A stretch of 5,200 bases of DNA, from the NCBI GenBank assembly GCA_003151275.1, contig PLXC01000115.1, positions 1 through 5,200 of the forward strand, in the 5' to 3' direction. Positions 1 through 5,200 of the stretch are shown here, piece by piece. How positions within the stretch are numbered: position 1 is the first letter of the stretch; every line of letters begins with the position of its first letter. A program made the position numbers and the translations under genes. The stretch is from Candidatus Melainabacteria bacterium. Lineage in GTDB: Bacteria; Cyanobacteriota; Vampirovibrionia; Obscuribacterales; Obscuribacteraceae. The notes under the pieces are model-generated. The model saw only the letters and a list, made by a program, of their open reading frames with translations, did no database searches and was not told the origin of the DNA.

Positions 1-1383
1 CTTCGCACACGGTACAAAACGAGCCTGAAAGAAGCGCAGATTTTCTGGTTCATATTCCATCTTTAAGCCATTGATGGAAGCTCTGTTTTCGAAACAATTG
101 GCTACGCTGTATGCCACCACATCCATATGAGAATTTGTGTAGACCCGGCGCGGAATTGTCAGCCTGACTAGCTCAAGCTTTGGATAGGAATGGTCGCCAG
201 TCGCTTTATCTCGTCCTGCCGAGACCACACCTCTTTCCATTGTGCGCACTCCAGAATCTACATACAAAGCTGCGGCCAATGCTTGAGCCGGAAATTCTCT
301 TTGCGGTATATGCGGTAAGAAACGAGCTGCATCTAGATAAACTGCGTGGCCACCAACTGGCAGGATAATCGGAATACCTTCGTCACTTAACTGTTTGGCC
401 AAATAATGAACCTGTCCGATGCGATTGTCCAGATGCTCATCCTTGACGGCTTCCTCAATGCCCCGGGCCATGGCCTCGAGATCGCGTCCGGCAAGACCTC
501 CGTATGTATGCAGACCTTCATATAGCGTGCAAATTTCTGCCGCTTTTTCGTATAAGCCTTTTTCTCTCAGTCCCAAAAAGCCACCGATATTCACGAGCAG
601 ATCCTTCTTGCCCGACATCGTGCAGCCATCGGTTAAATCACACATTTCTTTGAGAATGGCAGCACAACTCTTTCTATTCTCTCCAGGTTCTCGTTGTTTG
701 ATAAACCAGGCATTCTCAAGAGCGCGCGTGGCATCCATGATCACTTTGATCCCGTGCCGTCGACACAATCTGGCCACAGCCCTTAAATTTGCCAGGCTAA
801 ACGGTTGGCCGCCTGCCATATTCACACAAGCCTGCATGTTGAGATAAGGGATATTGTCGGCACCAACTTTATCGATTAAGCGCTCGAGCTTTTCGAGATC
901 TACGTTTCCTTTGAATGGGTGCTCTGAGAGAGGATCATGGGCCTCGTCAATGATCACATCTACAAAGAAGCCTCCAGCCAACTCCTGATGAGCTCTGGTT
1001 GTCGTAAAATACATGTTGCCTGGAATGACGTTACCCGGCTTGATCAGAAGCTTGGCCAGGATGTGTTCTGCTCCTCGACCCTGATGAGCGGGAACGACAA
1101 ATGGATAGCCATAATACTTCTGCACAGCAAGTTCAAGGTGATAATAGTTCGTGCTGCCGGCATAAGATTCGTCACCGAGCATCATGCCTGCCCACTGATA
1201 ATCGCTCATTGCCGATGTGCCACTGTCGGTGAGCAAATCAATATAGACATCTTCTGACTTGAGCAGAAACGTGTTGTAATGCGCTTTGCGAATAGCCTCT
1301 TCTCGATATGCTCTAGTCGTCAAGCGCAAGGGTTCGACCATTTTGATCTTGTATGGCTCTGCGTGAGGCACAGTTTTATTCAT
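1..1383 (-). CDS. tpl: Tyrosine phenol-lyase (beta-tyrosinase), 3' end cut by the window edge
   Basis: PLP-dependent beta-eliminating lyase that converts L-tyrosine and water to phenol, pyruvate and ammonium, reversibly, in the cytoplasm (EC 4.1.99.2). The frame is open for 461 codons from the ATG at 1383 to the left edge with no stop. The characterised Citrobacter freundii enzyme has 456 residues, so only a few residues can be missing. Residues recalled from that enzyme recur with a constant +3 offset: Y74, R103, N188, D217, R220, the PLP lysine K260 in MSGKKD, and R407. The cation-site residues G55, E72 and N265 are also kept. The residues that separate it from tryptophanase are of the tyrosine type: T127 in MYFTTTR (tryptophanase has Asp), M382-E383-R384, and F451-F452. 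The C-terminal block YEPENLRFFQARF matches the family end. Oddity: L291-H292 replaces the usual Met-Pro before TYGG. A GGGGTG Shine-Dalgarno-like run precedes the ATG. The start overlaps the end of a short upstream ORF. Confidence 0.96.
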   Translation of the reverse strand, partial: MNKTVPHAEPYKIKMVEPLRLTTRAYREEAIRKAHYNTFLLKSEDVYIDLLTDSGTSAMSDYQWAGMMLGDESYAGSTNYYHLELAVQKYYGYPFVVPAHQGRGAEHILAKLLIKPGNVIPGNMYFTTTRAHQELAGGFFVDVIIDEAHDPLSEHPFKGNVDLEKLERLIDKVGADNIPYLNMQACVNMAGGQPFSLANLRAVARLCRRHGIKVIMDATRALENAWFIKQREPGENRKSCAAILKEMCDLTDGCTMSGKKDLLVNIGGFLGLREKGLYEKAAEICTLYEGLHTYGGLAGRDLEAMARGIEEAVKDEHLDNRIGQVHYLAKQLSDEGIPIILPVGGHAVYLDAARFLPHIPQREFPAQALAAALYVDSGVRTMERGVVSAGRDKATGDHSYPKLELVRLTIPRRVYTNSHMDVVAYSVANCFENRASINGLKMEYEPENLRFFQARFVPCAK

Positions 1384-1558
1384 AATCACCCCGCCAATGG
1401 ACTTCTACTTTCTTTACCAGCGACACAAATTTAGCTTCTAAAAACTGACGCATAGTCTGCTCCATCAGCCTTTTCGAAAACCTCATGCCAAAGGATGGTT
1501 TCGCCAAGGTGACCACTTTGGGTGAATCTAGAGATGGATAGTCATGAGGGTCCGACAA
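1376..1558 (-). CDS. Short hypothetical ORF overlapping the tpl start (possible leader peptide or small coupled gene)
   Basis: I do not recognise this product. From a TTG at 1558 the frame gives 60 residues, with no convincing Shine-Dalgarno. Internal ATGs at 1486, 1465 and 1453 are alternatives. The ATG at 1453 has the best context: GGAG six bases upstream, giving a 25-residue basic peptide that starts MRQFLEAKF and ends HWRGDYE. The TAA stop lies at 1376-1378, inside the beginning of tpl, so the two overlap by 8 bases in different frames. That arrangement is typical of translational coupling. The single Trp and the Tyr just before the stop recall regulatory leader peptides such as TnaC of tryptophanase operons. 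However, TnaC is much further from its gene, so the comparison is speculative. The ORF could also be chance open frame in a tpl leader. Confidence 0.33.
   Translation of the reverse strand: MSDPHDYPSLDSPKVVTLAKPSFGMRFSKRLMEQTMRQFLEAKFVSLVKKVEVHWRGDYE
1387..1392 (-). promoter_or_regulatory. Ribosome binding site of tpl
   Basis: On the minus strand GGGGTG lies 3 bases before the ATG at 1383 (5 bases if GGGG is the core). It falls inside the last codons of the short upstream ORF and supports this start. The resulting protein N-terminus aligns with known tyrosine phenol-lyases. Confidence 0.55.
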
Positions 1559-1585
1559 TGCTATCGTATCTGACAGTTCAGTTAA

Positions 1586-1601
1586 GCATCATCGGTGGTG
1601 C
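1586..1601. other. Hairpin with TCGG tetraloop in the tpl / acyl-CoA dehydrogenase divergent region
   Basis: GCATCA-TCGG-TGGTGC forms a 6-bp stem with one G-T pair and a 4-base loop. It lies 30 bases before the dehydrogenase ATG. It could be a 5' leader hairpin or an operator. No strong -35/-10 pair for either gene was found by eye in 1559-1631. Confidence 0.35.
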
Positions 1602-1619
1602 TCGACGCCTTTGAGCCAC

Positions 1620-1625
1620 AGGGAG
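1620..1625 (+). promoter_or_regulatory. Ribosome binding site that decides the acyl-CoA dehydrogenase start
   Basis: AGGGAG ends six bases before the ATG at 1632. The longer in-frame reading from TTG 1611 would translate this Shine-Dalgarno sequence itself as codons. It would also add seven residues not expected for the family, so ATG 1632 is preferred. Confidence 0.75.
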
Positions 1626-1631
1626 AAGCAT

Positions 1632-2807
1632 ATGGTTGATTTTGCCTTAAACGATGATCAACGTCAGATTCAACAAATGGCACGCGATTTCACGCTTCGC
1701 GAAATTATCCCCAAAGCCGCCTATCATGACGAAACTGGAGAGTTTCCCAAAGAAATATGCCGCAAAGCTTTTGAGCTTGGGCTGATGAACGCCCATATTC
1801 CTGAGCAGTATGGTGGTACTGGTTTGGGCGTTTTCGATTCCTGTTTGATCGCAGAGGAAATTGCCAGCGGTTGCACCGGAATTGGCACAGCAATGGAAGC
1901 CAATAATCTGGCTGAAGCACCTGTAATTGTTGCCGGCAGCGACGAGCAGAAAAAGAAGTTTCTCACTCCTATGACCGAGGAGCTCATCTTTGCCGCTTAC
2001 TGCGTAACTGAGCCTGCCGCCGGGTCTGACGTAGCCGGCATCAAAACTAGAGCCACTCGGATCGGCGATGAATTCGTTCTAAACGGACAGAAAATCTGGA
2101 TCACCAATGCAGGCGTTGCTAGCTGGTATTACGTGCTGGCATATACAGATCCTGACAAGGCGCACAATGGCATGTCAGCGTTCCTTGTGCCGCGCGATCT
2201 GCCTGGTATCACAGTCGGCAAAAAAGAGCAAAACATGGGGCAGCGAGCCAGCGATACGAGAGCCATTTCATTTGAAGATGTAAAAATACCGAAGGAAAAT
2301 CTGCTGGGCAAAGAAGGACAAGGCTTCAAAATTTCAATGGCGGCCTTCGATCACACCAGACCGTTGGTTGCCTCAGCCGCTGTCGGTCTGGCTCGATCAG
2401 CACTCGAACACGCTGTCCGCTATGCCCATGAGCGAACTGCGTTTGGTAAACAAATTTTTGACTTCCAGGCAATCAGTTTTATGCTTGCTGATATGGCTCA
2501 ATTGGTAGACGCGGCACGGCTTTTGTGCTGGCGCTCGGCGTGGCTGATCGACAAGGGTGAAAGGAACACAAGAGAGGCTGCCATGGCCAAAGTATTTTCG
2601 GCCGACATGGCAATGAAAGTGGCAATCGATGCAGTGCAAACGTTTGGCGGCTATGGCTATTCACGGGAATATCCAGTCGAAAAACTCATGCGTGATGCAA
2701 AGATTTTTCAGATATACGAAGGCACCAGTCAGATCCAAAGAGTGATTATCGCTCGCCATCTGCATGCCGAAGCCGAAAAGCTAATGACGCATGTCGGTGC
2801 GCCTTAA
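1632..2807 (+). CDS. Acyl-CoA dehydrogenase, medium-chain (MCAD) type
   Basis: FAD enzyme of fatty-acid beta-oxidation that makes trans-2-enoyl-CoA from acyl-CoA and passes electrons to electron-transfer flavoprotein; cytoplasmic. The product has 391 residues, the usual length for a complete member. Domains in order: N-terminal helical domain (about 1-120) beginning [15 protein letters not shown]; middle beta domain (about 121-235) with the flavin and substrate motif [11 protein letters not shown] at 123-133 and WIT at 156-158; C-terminal helical domain with RTAFGK at 268-273 and QTFGGYGYS at 336-344. The catalytic base is E363 in IYEGTSQ. Stretches such as [21 protein letters not shown] and FD.TRP.VA follow human MCAD closely. 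This supports a straight-chain medium-length substrate, although exact chain length cannot be read from sequence. The gene is divergent from tpl and is followed by a terminator. No ETF or other beta-oxidation gene is visible in the window. No sign of damage or transfer. Confidence 0.95.
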   Translation: MVDFALNDDQRQIQQMARDFTLREIIPKAAYHDETGEFPKEICRKAFELGLMNAHIPEQYGGTGLGVFDSCLIAEEIASGCTGIGTAMEANNLAEAPVIVAGSDEQKKKFLTPMTEELIFAAYCVTEPAAGSDVAGIKTRATRIGDEFVLNGQKIWITNAGVASWYYVLAYTDPDKAHNGMSAFLVPRDLPGITVGKKEQNMGQRASDTRAISFEDVKIPKENLLGKEGQGFKISMAAFDHTRPLVASAAVGLARSALEHAVRYAHERTAFGKQIFDFQAISFMLADMAQLVDAARLLCWRSAWLIDKGERNTREAAMAKVFSADMAMKVAIDAVQTFGGYGYSREYPVEKLMRDAKIFQIYEGTSQIQRVIIARHLHAEAEKLMTHVGAP

Positions 2808-2884
2808 GTAGACCGTCGCCGAGTCTTCGCCTTTGTCGTTAAGCTGACTGATTAAGTCGGTTGTCCGAACACCTTTGAGCGCAT

Positions 2885-2908
2885 TCGTCCTAACGGACGA
2901 TTTTAATT
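2885..2908 (+). terminator. Rho-independent terminator after the acyl-CoA dehydrogenase gene
   Basis: TCGTCC (2885-2890), loop TAAC, GGACGA (2895-2900) make a perfect 6-bp stem followed directly by TTTTAATT. It lies 77 bases past the stop codon. The stem is short but GC-rich and the T-run is immediate. It likely ends the dehydrogenase transcript and separates it from the next gene. Confidence 0.65.
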
Positions 2909-2949
2909 AGTGATTCCAAGCACTGATAATCATCTGCGTTGATAGCGCT

Positions 2950-2980
2950 ACCGTTCAACAATGTGTGTTAGAACAACGGT
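2950..2980. repeat. Inverted repeat A upstream of the unknown exported-protein gene
   Basis: ACCGTT at 2950-2955 is complementary to AACGGT at 2975-2980, a 6-bp perfect stem with a 19-base gap. Its right arm lies within the loop of the next inverted repeat, so the two hairpins cannot both form simply. Confidence 0.35.
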
Positions 2981-3074
2981 TGAAAAAAGCAGATCTAACA
3001 GGTCTGATTGCCATTGGATCAGAAGTGCTTTTGTTCGGCTGGATGTCCTAAAGAAAATAATCAGAGATTTATGA
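2961..3074 (+). CDS. Possible 37-residue ORF with an ATGA overlap to the next gene
   Basis: ATG at 2961 opens 37 codons, starting MCVRTTVEK and ending KKIIRDL. The TGA at 3072-3074 overlaps the next gene's ATG as ATGA, the classic coupling arrangement. The peptide is basic and unrecognised. No Shine-Dalgarno precedes it and both inverted repeats lie within or across its beginning. It may well be chance; it is listed because the downstream gene has only a weak ribosome site of its own. Confidence 0.2.
   Translation: MCVRTTVEKSRSNRSDCHWIRSAFVRLDVLKKIIRDL
2966..3000. repeat. Inverted repeat B upstream of the unknown exported-protein gene
   Basis: TGTTAGA at 2966-2972 is complementary to TCTAACA at 2994-3000, a 7-bp perfect stem with a 21-base loop that includes an A-run. 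No T-run follows, so it is not a terminator. It may be an operator or an RNA element in the 5' leader of the gene starting at 3071. Confidence 0.4.
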
Positions 3075-4540
3075 AATTCGCGATACGACAAGTAATTGCC
3101 CAGCTAGCAATGGCTCTTAGCATTTACCAATCCACCTTAATACCCTGCCAAGCCCAGACTCTTCTGGCTGACGCACAGATCAGTGCTCCGTCCAGTCAAC
3201 GTCTTGAGTCATTGACCACAGCCATTGCAAAAAAAGAAACGGAGCTGCTTAGGCTCAATACAAGTTTTCGCATCGAATGTACAAAAGTAAGCAAATGGAA
3301 ACCCTGGCGGCTCTTCTTGTACAATCTCGCCGCTTCTGGCAGCTCGGAGGCTGGTATTACGAGTATTTCAGCGACTCGTTGGCACTACTGGAGGCAGCCA
3401 AAAACCATGCCGCGTTCTACGGCGATAGCAGGCCCGATTTGCTTGCTGATCGGACACTGCATCAGCCTTGGTGGCGTGTTGACGGAATCTACGCTTGATA
3501 TGATTAACGACCATAAAGTAAAGAAGAAAGGATTCGACATAAAGACTACGCACAAAAAAGTGCTGGTAATCAAAAGCGATCTAGACAAGCTCCTCGCTGA
3601 GCGCGATCAGTTACTGGCAAACACCTCGGATCTCAATGCATCGGAGCTGGAGCTAGCAAAAGCAGAAGGAGTAGTGCTTAAGGACGTAAGAGATCTATCA
3701 CTTAGTGAGTACTCTCAATTTTATGTCAGGGCGAACAAATTTTTCGCCAATCGCACCACCAATGCACTCATGTCCATGACCGCAGCAACTACAGGCGGGT
3801 TTGAAGGCTCGCTTCTGGGCATCATAAGCGCTGCCAAAAGAGAGCCACGACTGGTCGGACCAGGTGGCATCGGTTTCCTTATTTCAGGTGCCACCATTGT
3901 GGCCACACCACCGGTAGCGCGACTGGTGGCAAACTTGAGAGGGGGCGCGGCGCATAAGAAAATCGCCTCTGAGTTAGATAACCTGACTACCAAAACTGTA
4001 TCTCAGTTAGACGCTGATCGATCACGGCTAGAGCAGTTGGTCTCAGGTACTGATGTTTCTGAACGCGATAATCTAAAGAATATTTCCAGACGTCTGACTG
4101 CATATGCCAGGCAAAATACTCTATTTGTTGATCAAAACAAGATGAATGCCGAAGAAAAGAAACTAGCCGACAGAGAATTTCGTGAGCGCATGTTCTATGC
4201 CGCATGCATTGGTGGCACAAAAATGAGCTGGGGCATCAATCTGACACGTGCAGGATATCAATTTCATCCGAAGTCGATCCTGCAAGCGGGCAAAGGCAAA
4301 AATGCAATCCCTAAACTTGTCGCAGACGCAGGTCCATCAAAACTATTCACCAAGAGAGTGGCAATTGGCGCGACAACATACATTCCCGGTACATCACTGT
4401 GGATATTTGACACTCTACAAAATCGCGTTCGAGGCGAAATGCGCAATCATGCTCTCGCTTCTCAAAAAAATCTGCCTGCTTCAGTGTTGAAAGAACGCAT
4501 GGATAGAGTGGAAGAAATCGATGATGTATTCAACTATTAA
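3071..4540 (+). CDS. Hypothetical exported or membrane protein with signal peptide and repeated glycine-rich hydrophobic segments
   Basis: I do not recognise this family. From ATG 3071 the product is 489 residues. It begins with a signal peptide (MKFAIRQ, hydrophobic core to about residue 25) and a possible signal peptidase I cut after CQA near residue 28. LIPC is not a good lipobox because Pro precedes Cys. Hydrophobic stretches lie at about 119-138 (AGPICLLIGHCISLGG), 234-285 (rich in Gly and Ala, with GPGGIGFLISG) and 428-447. Between them are charged helical, coiled-coil-like segments: about 45-64, 160-208 and 295-350. The two central sections look like diverged copies of one unit. The frame is also open from TTG 3008, which would add 21 residues containing CFCSAGC before the signal peptide. 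I prefer 3071 because it places the signal peptide at the N-terminus, although AGAGA before it is a weak ribosome site. Gene confidence is high, function unknown; a cell-envelope location is inferred. Confidence 0.85.
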   Translation: MKFAIRQVIAQLAMALSIYQSTLIPCQAQTLLADAQISAPSSQRLESLTTAIAKKETELLRLNTSFRIECTKVSKWKPWRLFLYNLAASGSSEAGITSISATRWHYWRQPKTMPRSTAIAGPICLLIGHCISLGGVLTESTLDMINDHKVKKKGFDIKTTHKKVLVIKSDLDKLLAERDQLLANTSDLNASELELAKAEGVVLKDVRDLSLSEYSQFYVRANKFFANRTTNALMSMTAATTGGFEGSLLGIISAAKREPRLVGPGGIGFLISGATIVATPPVARLVANLRGGAAHKKIASELDNLTTKTVSQLDADRSRLEQLVSGTDVSERDNLKNISRRLTAYARQNTLFVDQNKMNAEEKKLADREFRERMFYAACIGGTKMSWGINLTRAGYQFHPKSILQAGKGKNAIPKLVADAGPSKLFTKRVAIGATTYIPGTSLWIFDTLQNRVRGEMRNHALASQKNLPASVLKERMDRVEEIDDVFNY

Positions 4541-4654
4541 GGGGCAAGATCCACTCTGCTCAAAAACTCAACGCTCGAGCAAACAGCTAAACTCAGGCGC
4601 CAGTTGCGAAAAGCAGATCGCATCGCAAACAAGATCTGGCCAGAATCAACCTAA
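4541..4654 (+). other. In-frame open continuation after the stop of the unknown gene
   Basis: Past the TAA at 4538-4540 the same frame stays open for 37 codons to a second TAA at 4652-4654. It encodes a charged, helix-prone tail including KLRRQLRKADRIANKI. It has no ATG or convincing ribosome site of its own, so it is not called a separate gene. It may be a former C-terminus cut off by a recent stop, or chance open frame. The stretch also contains GCTCGAGC and the 10-base palindrome TCTGGCCAGA at 4635-4644. Confidence 0.25.
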
Positions 4655-4681
4655 AGACTGATTTGAAGAACAGCAGTGCGG

Positions 4682-4699
4682 AGTTAGACTTTGCTAACT
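4682..4699. promoter_or_regulatory. Perfect 6-6-6 dyad upstream of hemY, possible operator
   Basis: AGTTAG, six bases, then CTAACT form a perfect inverted repeat ending 26 bases before the hemY ATG. A CATTAT -10-like element at 4706-4711 lies just downstream, with no good -35. The placement suits a repressor site or a leader hairpin. No convincing terminator was seen between the previous gene and hemY. Confidence 0.35.
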
Positions 4700-4725
4700 T
4701 AGTGCCATTATAGGTCTTGCACAAT

Positions 4726-5200
4726 ATGGGCGAGCAGCAACCACTACAGCAAGATCATCTCGGCATCGGGCAAAATTGCGATCAGGAAAAAATCACCCGG
4801 AAAGTCATAGTCATCGGTGCAGGCATCTCCGGGTTGACTGCCGCTCATGCGCTGATCACTTCGGCCCAGCGTGAGGGCAAGCCGCTTCAGGTAACCATTA
4901 TTGAGTCCACAGACAGAGCTGGTGGTGTGATCAAGACAACAACGTGCGGTCTTTCCAAATTAGAGTGTGGACCAGAAGCGTTCTTGACGTCGAAGCCCGA
5001 TGTTCTCAATTTGTGCAAAGAGTTAGGCATACTTGATCGAGTCATCTCGACAGCATCGACCGACCGACAAACGTTTGTTGCCTTCGACAAAGAACTACAT
5101 CCATTGCCCGATGGCTTTATGATGTTTGCTCCGACAAAAATTGGACCGTTGATCAAGTCAAGACTTTTTTCCGCCTCGGGCAAAATGCGTATGGCCCTCG
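4726..5200 (+). CDS. hemY: Oxygen-dependent protoporphyrinogen/coproporphyrinogen oxidase (HemY type), N-terminal part
   Basis: FAD enzyme near the end of haem synthesis that removes six electrons from the porphyrinogen ring using oxygen; usually membrane-associated. The window holds the first 158 codons of a family usually about 450-500 residues long. Visible motifs: the dinucleotide-binding fold KVIVIGAGISGLTAAHAL at 26-43 with GAGISG at 31-36; the acidic end of beta-2 in IIESTDRAGG (E60); LECGPEAFLT at 79-88, matching the family's E.GP.SFL block; and LHPLPDGF followed by PLIKSRLFSASGKMRMAL, typical of HemY. The ATG at 4726 (or the in-frame TTG at 4717) is the only available start, because no ATG, GTG or TTG follows before the FAD motif. 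This leaves an unusual polar N-terminal extension of about 25 residues. The ribosome site is weak (TAGG 11 bases upstream). Whether it acts on proto- or coproporphyrinogen cannot be told from this part. Confidence 0.92.
   Translation, partial: MGEQQPLQQDHLGIGQNCDQEKITRKVIVIGAGISGLTAAHALITSAQREGKPLQVTIIESTDRAGGVIKTTTCGLSKLECGPEAFLTSKPDVLNLCKELGILDRVISTASTDRQTFVAFDKELHPLPDGFMMFAPTKIGPLIKSRLFSASGKMRMAL

Noticed and set aside
180..1257. Plus-strand open frames at 180-368, 419-847 and 937-1257
   Set aside because: They are antisense to tpl, which is conserved along its whole length. Their products have no recognisable features.
1..1383. Tryptophanase (tnaA) as identity of the left gene
   Set aside because: The discriminating positions are of the tyrosine phenol-lyase type: Thr at 127, Arg at 384 and Phe-Phe at 451-452.
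1611..1631. TTG 1611 as start of the acyl-CoA dehydrogenase
   Set aside because: It would translate the Shine-Dalgarno sequence. ATG 1632 has ideal spacing and gives the family's usual N-terminus.
3277..3498. A 73-codon overlapping ORF in another plus frame inside the unknown gene, protein-like and aromatic-rich; considered as evidence of a double frameshift
   Set aside because: The main frame across this stretch encodes AGPICLLIGHCISLGG, which resembles the later GPGGIGFLISG segment of the same protein. It joins smoothly to both flanks, so the main frame is the real one.
2985..4619. Shared 11-mer AAAAGCAGATC at about 2986 and 4609, both in spacers
   Set aside because: A few repeated 11-mers are expected by chance in a window of this size, and the flanks are unrelated.
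4604..4628. Inverted repeat TTGCGA / TCGCAA as terminator of the unknown gene
   Set aside because: The 13-base loop and the absence of a following T-run make it a poor terminator. It also lies in the coding-like tail.
4887..5183. Minus-strand 98-codon ORF
   Set aside because: It is antisense to hemY, whose motifs run continuously through this region.

Overview
The window is ordinary protein-coding bacterial chromosome with balanced base composition by eye (not computed). It holds two partial genes at the edges and two complete genes in the middle. No rRNA, tRNA, CRISPR, insertion sequence or attachment site was recognised. The gene set combines tyrosine phenol-lyase, a medium-chain-type acyl-CoA dehydrogenase and an oxygen-dependent HemY-type porphyrinogen oxidase. 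It points to a bacterium that respires oxygen, oxidises acyl-CoAs and makes haem. The lineage cannot be fixed from the sequence. A non-photosynthetic relative of the cyanobacteria (Obscuribacterales-like) would fit the gene mix, but that is a weak guess.

Layout. Positions 1-1383 (minus strand) are nearly all of a tyrosine phenol-lyase gene (tpl), reading out of the left edge. Just upstream, and overlapping its start by 8 bases, is a short minus-strand ORF (1376-1558) that may be a small coupled gene or leader peptide. About 70 bases separate this ORF from the divergently transcribed acyl-CoA dehydrogenase gene (1632-2807, plus strand). A rho-independent terminator (2885-2908) follows that gene. 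Next comes a 5' region rich in inverted repeats (2950-3000), then an unrecognised 489-residue exported or membrane protein (3071-4540, plus strand). A 185-base spacer carries an in-frame continuation past the stop codon and a perfect 6-6-6 dyad. The start of hemY (4726 to the right edge, plus strand) follows.

How the genes relate. Nothing in the sequence shows a single pathway. Tyrosine phenol-lyase would release phenol, pyruvate and ammonia from tyrosine, the dehydrogenase would feed electrons from acyl-CoA into respiration, and HemY would supply haem for respiratory cytochromes. Because tpl and the dehydrogenase gene are divergent, they may share a control region. The terminator separates the dehydrogenase gene from the unknown gene, so the plus-strand genes are probably not one operon.

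The most novel item is the 489-residue protein. It has a signal peptide and what looks like a degenerate repeat of hydrophobic glycine-rich segments alternating with charged, coiled-coil-like helices. I could not assign it to a known family.
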